59,773 nucleotides of DNA. It comes from Flammula alnicola. Lineage: Eukaryota; Basidiomycota; Agaricomycetes; Agaricales; Strophariaceae. A program made the position numbers and the translations under genes. The stretch covers positions 1 through 59,773 of the forward strand of contig JADNRV010000295.1 in the NCBI GenBank assembly GCA_015499995.1, in the 5' to 3' direction. Of the stretch, positions 1 to 10,853 are shown in pieces; position 1 is the stretch's first letter, and the number at the start of each line of letters is the position of its first letter. Below the pieces are notes generated by a model, which saw only the letters and a program-made list of their open reading frames with translations, was not told the origin of the DNA and searched no databases.

Positions 1-407
1 GTCGCAGATAATATTGCCCTCCGCATCGTCCCGGTCACTATCGTCCGCACACATCGCACTTCCTCCCCCTTTCTCCCACTCGCACGGTTCTCCCAGGCCG
101 CCCTGTCTTCCCTCGGTCAAGACAAGAGCCAGACCTATACCGTACCGCTATTAAGACGCGTATGTCTAATTCGCCCGAGGGCCAGAAGATCCTCCTTATG
201 GGCGCACGGCTGGCTCTGTCCATCGAGACCGCTACGAGGGAGCTGGAACGCATCGTGGCCGACCAGCAGGAGCGGGATCGAGATAATGACGTGGTGATGT
301 CTGACTGCACGCTCGTGTCTCCGTCGAGTCTGGCGATGCCTGTGCTGACGGCATCGTGGGTCGTGGTGAAGGGTGAGGACTGGGAAATGGTGGACTGCGC
401 GGCCTAG
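1..407 (+). CDS. 3' end of an unidentified gene (partial)
   Basis: The reading frame that ends at the TAG before position 408 is open from about position 100 and gives a moderately charged C-terminus with a likely helix (residues around RLALSIETATRELERIV) followed by DRDNDVVMSD. Upstream, a pyrimidine-rich stretch ending in CCCAG near 100 looks like a 3' splice site, so bases 1-100 probably hold an earlier exon and most of an intron. Because the start lies outside the window I cannot name the family. The antisense frame over the same bases is also open but reads as Arg/Ser-rich shadow sequence. Strand and end are moderately secure; function is unknown. Confidence 0.45.
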
Positions 408-2229
408 CGTGATTCCCTTTCATTACCGACCCCGACATCAACTTCTGTTCCTTTTCTTTCATTATGCTCACAGAGACTCCATGGAGTCCGCTGTGTGCAT
501 GGACTACTATGCGGATCGATATGCTTTCTTTCCATGCTTTTGTTTTAAAATTATTGGGGGCTTTTGCCTCCCGCTTGTCGTTCTCCTTGCCCTACTGCTC
601 TGTACTCTTCCTTGTTGTCCTTGCCACTACCACCGAATACCTCAACACTGTATCCTTTACACACGCAATTGTACCATCTACCTGCACATCCACGTTGCCA
701 CTTCTATCTTGATCTTTCCTTATTTATCCGTCAGCGACCAACTCCCTCTCACACTCCTTCTCATGATCAGCCTATTTCGAAACCCATCTATGCTCTAATT
801 TCGTTCCAACTTGGTTACTAGTAATACCCTACTGCTACCACTCTATTCGCTACATACTACTTGCCTCAAATAACATTGACTGGTTCATCCTACTTCGTTT
901 GCGCGCACTGCCAGAGATTTGACTTGCTTGAGAACGAGATCTGAGCGCTGACTCGATCTGCGCAGTGCACTCCCGCACTTCGGCCTTTTTCGTGGCAACT
1001 GCGGAACCGGTAGTTGGCTTAGCTATCAGACTGGTCTGACTGAGGCAGCAGCTCAGAACTTCAAAAGTCACGACCACCGATAGGCGGCATACGCGTCGCC
1101 TCGGCAATCGTCCATCCCTTTCACAATAATAGACTAAGATAATTTCTGGACTCTCCTGGCTTCTGCCTGATAAGATGGATCATGGCCTATATCGTAACCT
1201 GGAGTAAGTAACACACAAATAGCATCCTGACCATCCCGGACACACCAAATATACACGGTTTCATCTATAAGTACTCTGAGTTGCGCAAGCTAAAGTACTT
1301 AATTCCATCCAGTGTACTTATGATAATGTAGTCGTATGATGAATCTTGATGATCAAAATGTTTGTGATTTCATGATCATTTGAGTGAATGACCTGACTGA
1401 TTCTGTGAAAATACTCATAAGTTTAGAAGTGGTCGTGCGAGACTAATGCACGAATTCGACTTCGAGAAATGATCCAAAGAATTCTGTACTCTTTAGTATG
1501 TCTGGCCCCCTGGCCTGCCACCAGAACGCATATGATGAAACAAGGACTTGACCGGACCCAGAAAGCAAGCTAGTTTGGATTGAGTGAATGACGCTAAGTC
1601 GTGAGCCAGAAATATTTACCTCAGTTCCTCACCTAGAACCTAGTAAAGTGCATGGCGATAATTGCGCGAGACAGGGCTCTGGGCCACTACGCGACCAGCG
1701 GCTATCTCAAGCCGCACGGCACGATATTAGCGCTCATGTCTGGGGCTTCAGACGCCAACAAGGGGCCACCCACTCTCCGCCAATAAAACTGACGATAACC
1801 TCATGTTGATGTACTCCGTCAAGGGTCTTTAAGGGTGTATCAGCTTCAAGGAGGTGGCTTGCTCCATAAAGTCAGGGACTATCCTCATCTAGGGACTTCA
1901 GAAATTGCACCAGCCTGGTATACAAACGGTACGTTGGGATAGTGGCTGTCAAGGCTAGGAGTAAACTCAAAAAATCGCTATAATCACGACTCCGTTAGCG
2001 CCTCATTTTGTAAGCTCTCCGATAGAATGCTATACGACTAAATTCGAGCCCACAGCGTGAGCGAGATGGCCAACCGTCTTCCGCGGACATCTTTAGCAGC
2101 GGTGACTAGCTTAGGAGGCTATATTTGCTATATTCTAGAAAAAAACCACACAAATAAGTTGAGCCTACAAAATATAATCACACCTGCTTCTCATCGCTGA
2201 TAGAAAGTAACATTGATCAAGATCATCAC
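408..2229. other. Intergenic, no supportable gene
   Basis: The first few hundred bases are T/C-rich and fit a 3' untranslated region of the gene ending at 407. The rest has only short open frames without splice structure or recognisable motifs. An open frame at 1588-1809 (+) has no family signature and is probably chance. Confidence 0.5.
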
Positions 2230-2553
2230 TTAAATAGCATGACGCACATCCCGCATCATCCGGTGATACTCCGTTGATGCAGTCGCAGCTCCTGGCAGAG
2301 GAACCAGGTTTTCCACTTTCAAGGCAAGGAACGGGATAGAAGGCGAGCCAGGAACACGCGAGAGCAATCGAGCGGCTGCGGGGAAGTGGGGCATCAGCTT
2401 GAAACGTTGACTGGTTTGAGGGAGGTCTTGGGAAAGTTCAAGCATGGCAACGAAGGCATAAATTGAGAGGCACTGGTCAAGAACTGTATATATCTGTACT
2501 AAAACTGTCGCGAAGCCAAAAAAAGATTGGCTTTGGATGCCCAAAAATTTCAC
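2230..2553 (-). pseudogene. Unidentified open frame, possible gene remnant
   Basis: A 107-codon frame on the minus strand has a protein-like C-terminal half (segments such as RFKLMPHFPAAARLL and VENLVPLPGAATASTEYH) and a hydrophobic N-terminal half. It has no clear upstream exon and lies just beyond the stop of the broken family copy at 2817. I do not recognise the family. It could be the last exon of a decayed gene or chance. Confidence 0.25.
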
Positions 2554-2816
2554 GTCATAAAGGAGTGTAGTGAGACGCTTGACTGACGAAGATTTCCCCG
2601 ACCGACTGTCAAAAATTTATGCACCATATGCATTGGGCAGAAGACAAGAGCGAGGAGACTCGGAAAGGATGAATCCTTCCGTTTTGTCGACCGGGCACCA
2701 TGGATCAAGAAAATACAATCGAAGGAGCGCTATCGGCCGGGCGGCGGTAAATATTTACCGTGGAACGGGAATGGAAATGGTCATACCTTTGCCTGAAGTC
2801 CCAACTTGAAGAGCAT

Positions 2817-3273
2817 CTAGTCCTGCCATAAGTAAGTCTCAAGCTGATACTCCAACACCGCAATGTCCATCTCGGATACAATCCTGCCGTCAGGACCTAG
2901 CCTTAAGATTCTCTTCAACAACTTGTACCTCTGGTCAGAAGGCTATGTCGATCTCTGTCGAACAGCCAAAATCGACAAAACGGTGAAGGTACTGGCCCAT
3001 GGGTGGTTCACAGGTGCTGAGAAATCTGTAAAGGCGTGAAACCTGGCTTCCTGATATCCCTGGCATGAACAAACTTCTTTCTTCATTTAATTCCCGGCTG
3101 TGGTGGTTGTGGTGGGCGGAGATAGTTCCACTCAGTTGTGAGCTACTTCCAGCACCGGATGGCGTCGATGAGGCAAACGAGGAGCTGATTGGTCGACTTG
3201 AGTTTTTGGCTGGTGGTGGTGACTGAGACGTTGACATCATCGAAAGGCACCGAAAAAGTGGAAGCATTCTCAT
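2817..3273 (-). pseudogene. Broken copy of the two-module family (C-terminal module, frameshifted)
   Basis: On the minus strand a Ser/Pro-rich linker (SSSFASSTPSGAGSSS) leads into RFLSTCEPPMGQYLHRFVDF and GCSTEI, the first half of the C-terminal module seen in the genes at 8736-10162 and 13997-15537. The frame then runs into a stop. In another frame the second half follows at once: DQRYKLLKRILRLGPDG, then VSEMDIAVLEYQLETY, ending at the stop at 2817-2819. Against the 8736-10162 gene the DNA lacks about 17 bases where the others encode YL..(S)xW.PE, which explains the shift. The N-terminal module was not found upstream. An intron could in principle rescue the frame, but no suitable GT-AG pair is visible. 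Called a degenerate paralogue. Confidence 0.65.
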
Positions 3274-4280
3274 GGGCCCTGCGGGATTTTACTCTGCGCG
3301 TTGGAGGTTCTTGTCACTTCTTGAGAGATAGAGATTTCAACGGGGACAGCGGCCTGGGCGTCGTCTCTGAGATCGCGTTTCTCTCTCGCGATGCGCCTGT
3401 GTCGTAGGGCATAGATACCATCTTTCCCTTTAGGAGACAAGTAATGGTCGGGTACAGCTTTTCTGCGCGGAAGACATTTGTAGATGACTCTACGTTCGTC
3501 GATATCTTTTCAGCAAGTGCTCGGCGACGACAACGGACGCCGTTCCTTTTAGGGCTGGTATGAATTATGGTCTGACGAGTCTTCAGAGAAGATTGGTGCC
3601 CATTTTTTCGTGTCTTCACTTTTGTCAAGACAATTGAGTGACACTGAGATAGTAGGCCACTTATTGAGTTGGCGGGTTCAATAGTCTGATATGGTCAATG
3701 GAAAAAAAATGTAGTCAGCGAGTTTATATTGAAGAACCAGGGGAAAGTTTCACACCAGATCAAGAACGTCGGCGTGGGTTACGGTTGAGCGAGCTTCACA
3801 ATTAGCTAGTCACTGAAATGCGAGAAAATTTGGTTTGCATGTCAGTGTAGCGGTGGTATTGACGTGCATAACCGACAGGGTATCGATTGCGATTAATTCC
3901 ATAGCGGCTTGGCCCTATAATAACAAGGAGATGTGAATTAGAAATGAAGACGGTGAGACACATAAGATACCCACGAGCCATTGAAGTCGAGGTGGATTCC
4001 TGGAGCATGAGGAGTGAGTAAGGGATGAGAGGGATTAGGCGAGAAGAACTCTGAATCGGAGAAGTTCAACGAAATTTCGAGCTTGAGCTTAAAAGCTTAA
4101 TTATCGTGGAAAGTTGAGAAAGTATGTATCCCAAGTATGGTTAGATGTGCATCCACCCTCCATAAATAAAACTACTTGAATGCGCAACCGAAACAAGATG
4201 AAAGACAATATAAAAAGCAAGAACGATCATGAGAGCAGATCACAAGACAAGAAAGCAATATAGAAAGGCAATGTGCTGCG
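3274..4280. other. Intergenic, no supportable gene
   Basis: A minus-strand open frame at 3314-3628 is Lys/Arg/Ser-rich and might be a 5' exon of the broken copy at 2817-3273, but it shows none of the N-terminal module motifs. The remainder is A/T-rich; 4100-4280 is probably 3' untranslated sequence of the DENND6 gene. Confidence 0.4.
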
Positions 4281-6836
4281 TTAACCTCGAGCACCAGTGT
4301 CTAGATTAGCGGTGGGAGGACTGTCAACAACAGGCGGCGGCGGGTCATTCAAAACACTCTGCACGATCTGCTCTTGCTGGGCAAGCCATGTCCCGAAGGC
4401 GGGCGACTTGAGCCATCTGAAGAGGCAGATATCAAATTTTCAGTCACCATCATAATGATTCGGAAAAAAGAATGGAGTGAATACAAGACTGGAGACGTAC
4501 CGTTCATAAAATTCCGTCCTCTTGCTGGTCGATTTAAATGGGAGGGTACTGCCATGGGCCTTCAGGGACGCAAAAAAGTGGACCGAGTTGAATGGTTTCA
4601 GACGTAGACCGCGATGGCTCTGTGGGTATCTAGAGGTGGGAGTAGAAACGTGGGGAATAGACGTAGACGCAGATGTAGCACTGGATTTAGACGGTGTAGA
4701 TGAAAACGTGGGTATCGGGGACGGAGCTGGCGATGCAAAAGGCGACGAGGTTCGCGTAGGGGTATATGCCGACACGTTGCGAGCGTGACGGACTTCAGCT
4801 GGAGATGGTATAAGCGAGTTGAGGTATCGGGCGAGCGGGGCAATGAGTTGTGTAGACCGAGAGCAGAAATGGCGACGAAGAGCGAGGGAGGCGTCCATGC
4901 CTAAAACCGTATTGGTTAGTACCTGTCATCGAGTACGTGTGCCTAGCCACCATGTTGCCAGCCCAATGTTCGGAAGAAATAGGGGCTTCTAAAGGGAAAT
5001 AGAAATAACTCACGAGCTTTATCATTCCCTCTCACCGCATGTTCGAGCTGTTTCAGCAGTACGCGGTCTTTTGAGATATACCGCCTATGTGTCTTCGTGT
5101 TCCACCCAGGAGCAGGACCTGCAGAAGTTCCAAGCGACGGGCTCTTCTGCTTCGGACTGCTGGAAGGTCTGTGCACAGACAAATCGTGATTAGGCCTCGA
5201 CGCTAACTTGATATGAAGTGGAAAAGGAAGAAAGGAAGACTTACAGAATCCGCCTACCCAGGCTTAATATATGTGGCCAATGTACACACGACTTCTCGAA
5301 GAACGGGTTTGTTACGCCAAGCAGCAGCCCTGCTTTTGGCGGTAGCTTGTTCACGAGCTGCGTGTGGTCGCTATCTTGCATCGTGAAGTACGGCCGGATG
5401 TCGCCTGCTAATGGAATCTGAGCGAACAGAGTTGTCAGCCATTTCACATCCGCGGGAAGGAGAAAGGACACCGACAGGACGGAGAAGATCACGAAGCCAC
5501 CAGACTGCTTGACTCGTTTGCGCTGGAGACGTTCCAAAAATGAGAATGGGCTCGCAGAGCACGAGGCATTCCCAGATGGACCACAGATTTGCCAATGAGG
5601 CTTCAAAAAGGAGCAATGGCGGTGGTACGAAAGGCGCCGTAGTAGCTAAGATCTTCAGGTTTACAGTGAGCAGTAGCAATCGAAAGAAGAAAGAAAGATA
5701 CGGACATGTGATGTAGGACTATACTTCTCATTAAATGACGACGTCTCTGTAACCTGTTGTGCATCGATAGAATGGGGTATCTCGACATGCAGAACGGAGC
5801 CGAGGAATCCAAGTTCGACTGTACTTCCGGGAGTCGGATCTGGCCTAATCTTCAAGTTGTAAGTGACAAAGGGATCACAAAGGACAGCGGAGACATACCA
5901 TGTCGCAATGTTGTGGCACGCAGCCTCGAGCATGGGTGTACCGTGCTGCTCAAAAAGAGGCCCAAAAATTCCTACAAGGGCGGAGTAGAGTGCTGGATAC
6001 TGGTACTGTGTCAGGATCACGAGAGACCGCTGCGAATATCCCCGTTTCGACGAGGAGTTCCTTCTTTGGATAAAATGCGAGAATCCATATATGAATCCAT
6101 CCAGTGTTGGTGGTCTTTGTTGTGGAGACAGTATCTTTAATCGTGCGCGGATACGAAATGAATGCGTCTGCGATCCTTGATCGAATTGCATGGAGTCAGG
6201 AAATGCGCAAAAGGCACTGTTGGATGTCGGTCAGAACCATGTGTAGACATAAATACGAAGCTAACGGACATATTTTCCGACTCTTCTGGAAGAAGCATGA
6301 GAGGTGGATAGATTCCGTCAATGACAGGACCAGTGTCCAAGTCGAACTCGACTACAGATGGTCAGCCACAGGAAGCCAGGACATTGAAACGCCGACCAAC
6401 CGACAGCGATTCCCAGAATCCACCTCTGCATTTTCGAGACAGATATAGAATCAACGTGGAGCGCATTAATTTCTGTGTGTATTTGACGCGGTTCTGTGCT
6501 CTCCCTTTCGACTTGAAAGGTCCGGGGAAGAGTGTTGGAACGCAAAACATGAGGTCTGCTGGGAAACTTGGACAATGACGGTGATGAGGGAGAGGGAAGT
6601 TGTAGAGTAAATCTTGGTGTATCGGGGGCCCCTGGAGTCGTATGACTACTGAGGGGAATATCAGAATCGAGCTCGTCGTCCGTCAGAGCCCGCGGGGAGG
6701 AGGTACCAATCGAGGTCGATGAGCTGGCTCGTGAGCTCGTTGAAGATGGAAGAGAGAGATAGGGACTGAGGTCCCCGATGTCTTCCTCGTCCACCGGGGG
6801 CTCAAGATTCAGCGCAGTTGGATGACGAGGCGCCAT
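4281..6836 (-). CDS. DENN domain protein, DENND6/FAM116-like
   Basis: DENND6 proteins are Rab guanine-nucleotide exchange factors acting in membrane traffic. The start at 6836 opens a Ser/Thr/Pro-rich N-terminus; after a short intron come WILGIA, FDLDTGPVIDGIYPP and then FPDS and GSQTHSFRIR, the hallmark opening of DENND6. Further exons give GFIYGFSHF, KRGYSQRSLVIL, then FLGSVLHVEIP, then WSIWECLVLCEPILIFG and LAGDIRPYFTMQD, the central DENN core. The C-terminal exons contain YISKDRVLLKQLE and a Ser/Thr/Pro-rich insert, and end FGTWLAQQEQ...LDTGARG at the stop at 4281-4283. At least seven short introns are needed and exact borders are not all fixed. The gene is transcribed away from the small ORF at 7081, sharing a ~240-bp upstream region. 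Confidence 0.85.
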
Positions 6837-6899
6837 CGTCGTCGACGTCGGTGAGACAAAATTATCGGGCGGCCTAAGTTACAGTACTTATAGCCATAC

Positions 6900-7554
6900 A
6901 CCTGTTACGGTTGCTATACCGTGAGGTCCCCAAAGTTGCATATTTTGACACTCCGCCTGATCGCCGCACCTCGGCGGATAACGTGACCTTACGCGTTTGA
7001 ACGAAATCTCATCGAGGTCAGTCATCTTCATCTCTTTCAATCCTCCCTCTTTCTGAGCAAGTTGCGAACCTCATAGCTCATGTCTCCTTTTTCAGGAGCA
7101 GGTTTGAATAATCCAGAAGGTTTGCAACTTGCACGCGAGCTCTTACACCCTCAAATTCCTCACGATGTACGTGACTATGTACTGGAAGGTATCTGCAAAG
7201 CAATCGACGTAACGATGGAGGTGGATAGGGATCGGGTAGGAATGGAGAGGACTGAAGAAAAGGGATATTAAGATGAGGAACATAATGAAAGCTGTCTAGC
7301 TGGTGTTTTTGGGTGGTCTTTGGTGGAAATTCGGGGCTGTATAATTCTCTGGTTCAGTCTGAAATTTGAATACATTTGTCTATATTGTAGGATTGTATGA
7401 AAAGTATAGCTAGCCCGGAATGTGCTATGATTATCCCCCCCGACGCGGTAATATTATCTTTGATTAGTTGGGTAAGCGGCATGCGAGCGGCCATCAATCG
7501 GAGTATGGAAAATAAGAACTTTAGGGACCTCACGGTATGGCAACCGTAACAGGT
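6900..7554. mobile_element. Inverted-repeat-bounded segment (MITE-like) enclosing a small ORF
   Basis: A 30-base sequence starting CCTGTTACGGTTGC at 6901 recurs in inverted orientation at 7525-7554 with a single mismatch; similarity continues imperfectly inward for about 14 more bases. The pair encloses 655 bases containing the small ORF at 7081-7271. No target-site duplication is evident and no transposase is encoded. It may be a miniature element that carries or captured a gene fragment, or a host gene flanked by an old inverted duplication. Confidence 0.5.
7081..7271 (+). CDS. Small hypothetical protein, 63 aa
   Basis: The frame from ATG 7081 to the TAA before 7272 encodes a soluble 63-residue protein with a likely amphipathic helix (LQLARELLHPQIPHDVRDYV). 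A pyrimidine tract ending TTTTTCAG at 7088-7095 would serve as a 3' splice site, so the real first exon could lie upstream and this ATG may be inside an intron. The protein does not match a family I recognise. It lies wholly inside the inverted-repeat segment 6900-7554. Existence as a gene is uncertain. Confidence 0.35.
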
Positions 7555-7634
7555 TCCAGGCGTTATATCCGTGAACGTCAGCCTGAGCTTGCTACTTCAA
7601 CAACGGATCATGTGACGACTGGCTGGCGAGGCTA

Positions 7635-8563
7635 CAGTAAGGTAGGGCTCATGCATACTCGACAAGCCTCCACGTGAAGTGACAGAGTGTGACAATGTAC
7701 ATATGATCTTGGGCCCCCGTTAGGCTCGTCCCCATCCGGCTTCGCAACACGTGAGACTAAGTGCACGTGGTTTGTGAGAGTAAACTCGACAACTTGCGAA
7801 GCCGGCTGGTCTGTCTCGGGCCTCTTTTGGCGGAGCCCGCCAAATTCATACCTCGGTACTTCGTCGAAAACGCGTCTCAATGGCGAAAAAAAGTCTCAAA
7901 ATTGGGTATATAAAAAGTGGTTAATTTTCGATTTTAAGTAGATTTGAATATACAACTTTTTTTCGACATTTTCCTGCTCATCGTTGGCAGGCCCGTGCGC
8001 CGTCGTTCACCAAGACCATTGTGCAAAAAAAATCATTTTTTTCGAGTTTGTCTCATTAAACTCTAAAGGTAAAAAAGATGATATTATGTATACTCAATTT
8101 TAGGACTTTTTTTTGAGATGTGGCCACTTTTTTCGACGAAGTTGAGAGGTCTGAAATGGCGGGGAAAACTGCCATCACCCAAAATGGGCCCGAGACAGCC
8201 CAGTCCGCTCGCGAGCTCGCTCCTTGCTTAATCATGTGCTCTTGTGACTCTCTGTGACTAGAGCTCGCGAGCGTGACTGGCTAGCGAGTCTAGGCCCCCG
8301 TCATCGTCCACTCAAAATCTCTCATCACGTGCATTCAAGAATTTGGACCTGAACACTTAAATCTTCAAAAACAGCCTCCACACTTCGTTTGTAAAAAATT
8401 TGCTTCCTGAGATCCATTTTAAATACATTTCTCCATCGTTCTCGGGAAGCAGAATTTTTTAAAATGTCCGTGAAACTCTCGTTTTGCAAAAATACTGTTT
8501 TGTCACGTAAGTAACGCCCAAGTCACGTGTGGCTTGTCGAGTATGCATGAGCCCTACCTTACT
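7635..8563. mobile_element. Fold-back DNA element with 32-bp perfect terminal inverted repeats
   Basis: GTAAGGTAGGGCTCATGCAT and the 12 bases after it (7637-7668) recur exactly in inverted orientation at 8531-8562. The outer bases CAGTAAGG / CCTTACT are flanked by TA on both sides, as for Tc1/mariner-type insertions. A second nested inverted pair lies inside: about 7805-7872 (GTCTCGGGCC ... TTCGTCGAAAA) against about 8128-8205. The whole 929 bases could therefore fold into a long imperfect hairpin. No transposase frame is visible, so it would be non-autonomous. It lies between DENND6 and the first intact two-module gene. Confidence 0.7.
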
Positions 8564-8735
8564 TAAGTCTTACTACATAGGGGTGTCCATGCACGTGATG
8601 TAATTGGTAGATTAGATAAGATTGATCCAGCCAGAGGTCCAACGTTGAACCTTTTCAAGTCGAACTCCTCCTGTTCAACCATTCTGTCCAATTCCTCAAT
8701 TCCGCGACATTTAACGCATAGATTTCTAGTTTATA

Positions 8736-10162
8736 ATGCCAGGATCGTATTATAAATTTGGTGAGTAGAGGTCTTTCTAATCAATCGGGGATCATTATAT
8801 ATCAGATGTATTGCATGTTAACTTGCGAGTTTTGTTTCAGCGAAGAATCCCTTCGGATATAACGCGTCGGAGAGGCCTGTCAGAACATAATGAATTCGGC
8901 CTCAATTTGTTTAGTTAATCAGAAATTTTGATCATATAGGAACCCCAGCTCCAAAACCTTCTGGGACTCAACGAGAGACCCAACCACTTCAAGAGAATCG
9001 AAGTAAAATTCTTCCAATTCTCTTTAAAGCTGTTGAGATGAAGCTGAACAATTTTTTTCTGGAAGGAAATCCTCAAAAAAGCTGGTGAAAAGCACCTCGA
9101 CATCAGCCTCCGACCTACTGAACAAAAAAGGTCATTAGCATTGATTGAAGAACAGGTTCGTCAAGTTCAAAAAATTATCAAAGGGGCATTTAGGCCGAAC
9201 AACATATCTTTGCAGCTAAAGAGAAGATATCCGGAGGTTTATGACGGAGAAGAAACCGAAAAGCGATTATACTTTGCAATTCGTGTCATAATGTATCATC
9301 ACTACAAACTTCGGGCGCAACGGAAGCAGGGACGAAAACATATCGTAAATATCCCAGAAGAGATCCAGCCAGAGGTCCTTGACTTGGTGCGCTTAATTTC
9401 CGATATTTTTATGAACTCGCACTCATGCTAGTACTTCTTTTTTGCGTCTTTGTCTTGATCAAAACAGACCATGGAGGACTCCGACTCTGAGACCGTAAGC
9501 GCCCGTCATCCCTGCTTCTAGATCCCATCTCAGAGTCCTTGAAGGGTTACGGAAATCAGAACTATGAAGGTCACTTCCCATCAACAGCGAACGAACCTCT
9601 GTACGACAATTTTGAAATGCAACAGGGTCTCGAACAGTCGTCATCTAACTCCGTTTCATCGTACAGAGCTATCTCTAAGAAGCAGACTCTTGCAACGCCA
9701 AGCGCCCGTCAAGCTCTCCCAACTATCGTCGCAAGCTCCAGTCAAGTTTTTGTGGAAAATTCTACCGGCTCTACACATTTCAGGGCGACTAGCCGTTCGA
9801 CACCAAAAACCAGCCAGACATCGGGACTTTCATCCACCACTTTGGTCGGCAATCAAAAGGAGATGTTAAATGCAGTCGACGATACGGGCGACGATACCTC
9901 ATCCCGCCAGGGAAGTCAAATTCCACACATCCACAAATTTCTCAGCACCTGCATGCCACCCATGGATCGTCTCCTCTATCTCTTCGTTGATTTTGGATGC
10001 TCGAGAGATATATATCTACGCTCCATGTCGAAGTGGTCTCCCGAGCAGAGGTATGACTTGTTGAAGAAAATTCTCCGACCTGGTCTGGGTGGTGCGCCTG
10101 TGTCCGAGATGGATATCGCGGTGTTGGAGCATCAATTTGAGACCTACTTTTTGCAAGATTAA
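8736..10162 (+). CDS. Two-module family protein, copy A (uncharacterised)
   Basis: Exons fit in phase as 8736-8760, 8841-8878, 8940-9002, 9066 to about 9392, a likely 27-base exon near 9469-9495, and 9536-10162, giving about 368 residues. The N-terminal module (about residues 35-125) has NHFKRIEEI, KHLDI, then YPEVYDGEETEKRLYFAI and YHHYKLR. It is followed by a basic stretch and a Ser/Thr-rich linker of about 130 residues. The C-terminal module (last ~70 residues) reads FLSTCMPPM, FVDFGCSRDIYL, SKWSPEQRYDLLKKIL, SEMDIAVLEHQFETYF. Both modules recur in the gene at 13997-15537 and the second in the broken copy at 2817. No signal peptide or membrane segment is seen. I do not recognise the family; a nuclear or adaptor role would be a guess. 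The middle splice sites are the least certain part. Confidence 0.7.
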
Positions 10163-10853
10163 ATCTTCGTGTATTCTCGCCTCTTGAGCATCGGGATTTT
10201 TGACGTAGCGCCCTTCGACTCGGATTTGTTCCGCTGTACAATATTTGCACACGGCCCGGCTTCACAGTATTTTTTGCGCACCTTGCAGCCTTGCCAGAGC
10301 TCGGTTTCATTCGATGAGGATTAAGAGGACAGCCTTCCCTGCTGAATGGGCCAGGCCGAGATGGAGAATGGATGAACACATGTACATAAGTAGTCGCGTA
10401 ATCTTGATCACTTGGTTTTCTTGCTCCACGGCTCTCGGAATCTGCCAATTGCGTGCAAAGGTCGTGTAAACATGTTATATATTTTGACCAAGATACTTGA
10501 ACAAAATTGATAATAACGAGTATTAATTTAGAGTGGCAATTGCCAGACTTGGCCAGACAAGGGCGCGTTACATAAATAAACGAAACACGTCTCGTCAAGT
10601 TGAACCACAACATCTCCCATTATTCCAATTAGTAGCCGACCGAATACCAACACTGCCACTCTATGGGTTGTGCAACAAGCGATTTTTGGCTTTTTCGATA
10701 AATCTCCTTGGAAGTAACTAAATTTAAATTGTTTATGTCAGGGGTGATCGATAAATATTACATACATAGAGCGCTTCCGCAAACTCTGACTCAGTGTGTC
10801 AAAGACCTAAGTACACTGCGGTTGACCACCTTCATTCAGTTATCCTCCCTCTC
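10163..10853. other. Intergenic, carries copy 1 of a duplicated segment
   Basis: No gene is supported. Most of the interval is the first copy of the segment that recurs at 13667-13929. Short open frames on both strands here lack motifs and splice structure. Confidence 0.5.
10382..10657 (+). repeat. Duplicated noncoding segment, copy 1
   Basis: About 276 bases match 13667-13929 in the same orientation, with shared blocks such as ACTTGGTTTTCTTG, TTGACCAAGATACTTGAA, GAGTATTAATTTAGAGTGGC and TTACATAAATAAACGAAAC. Divergence looks to be in the range of 10-20 percent with small indels. One copy follows two-module gene A; the other precedes gene B. Confidence 0.8.
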
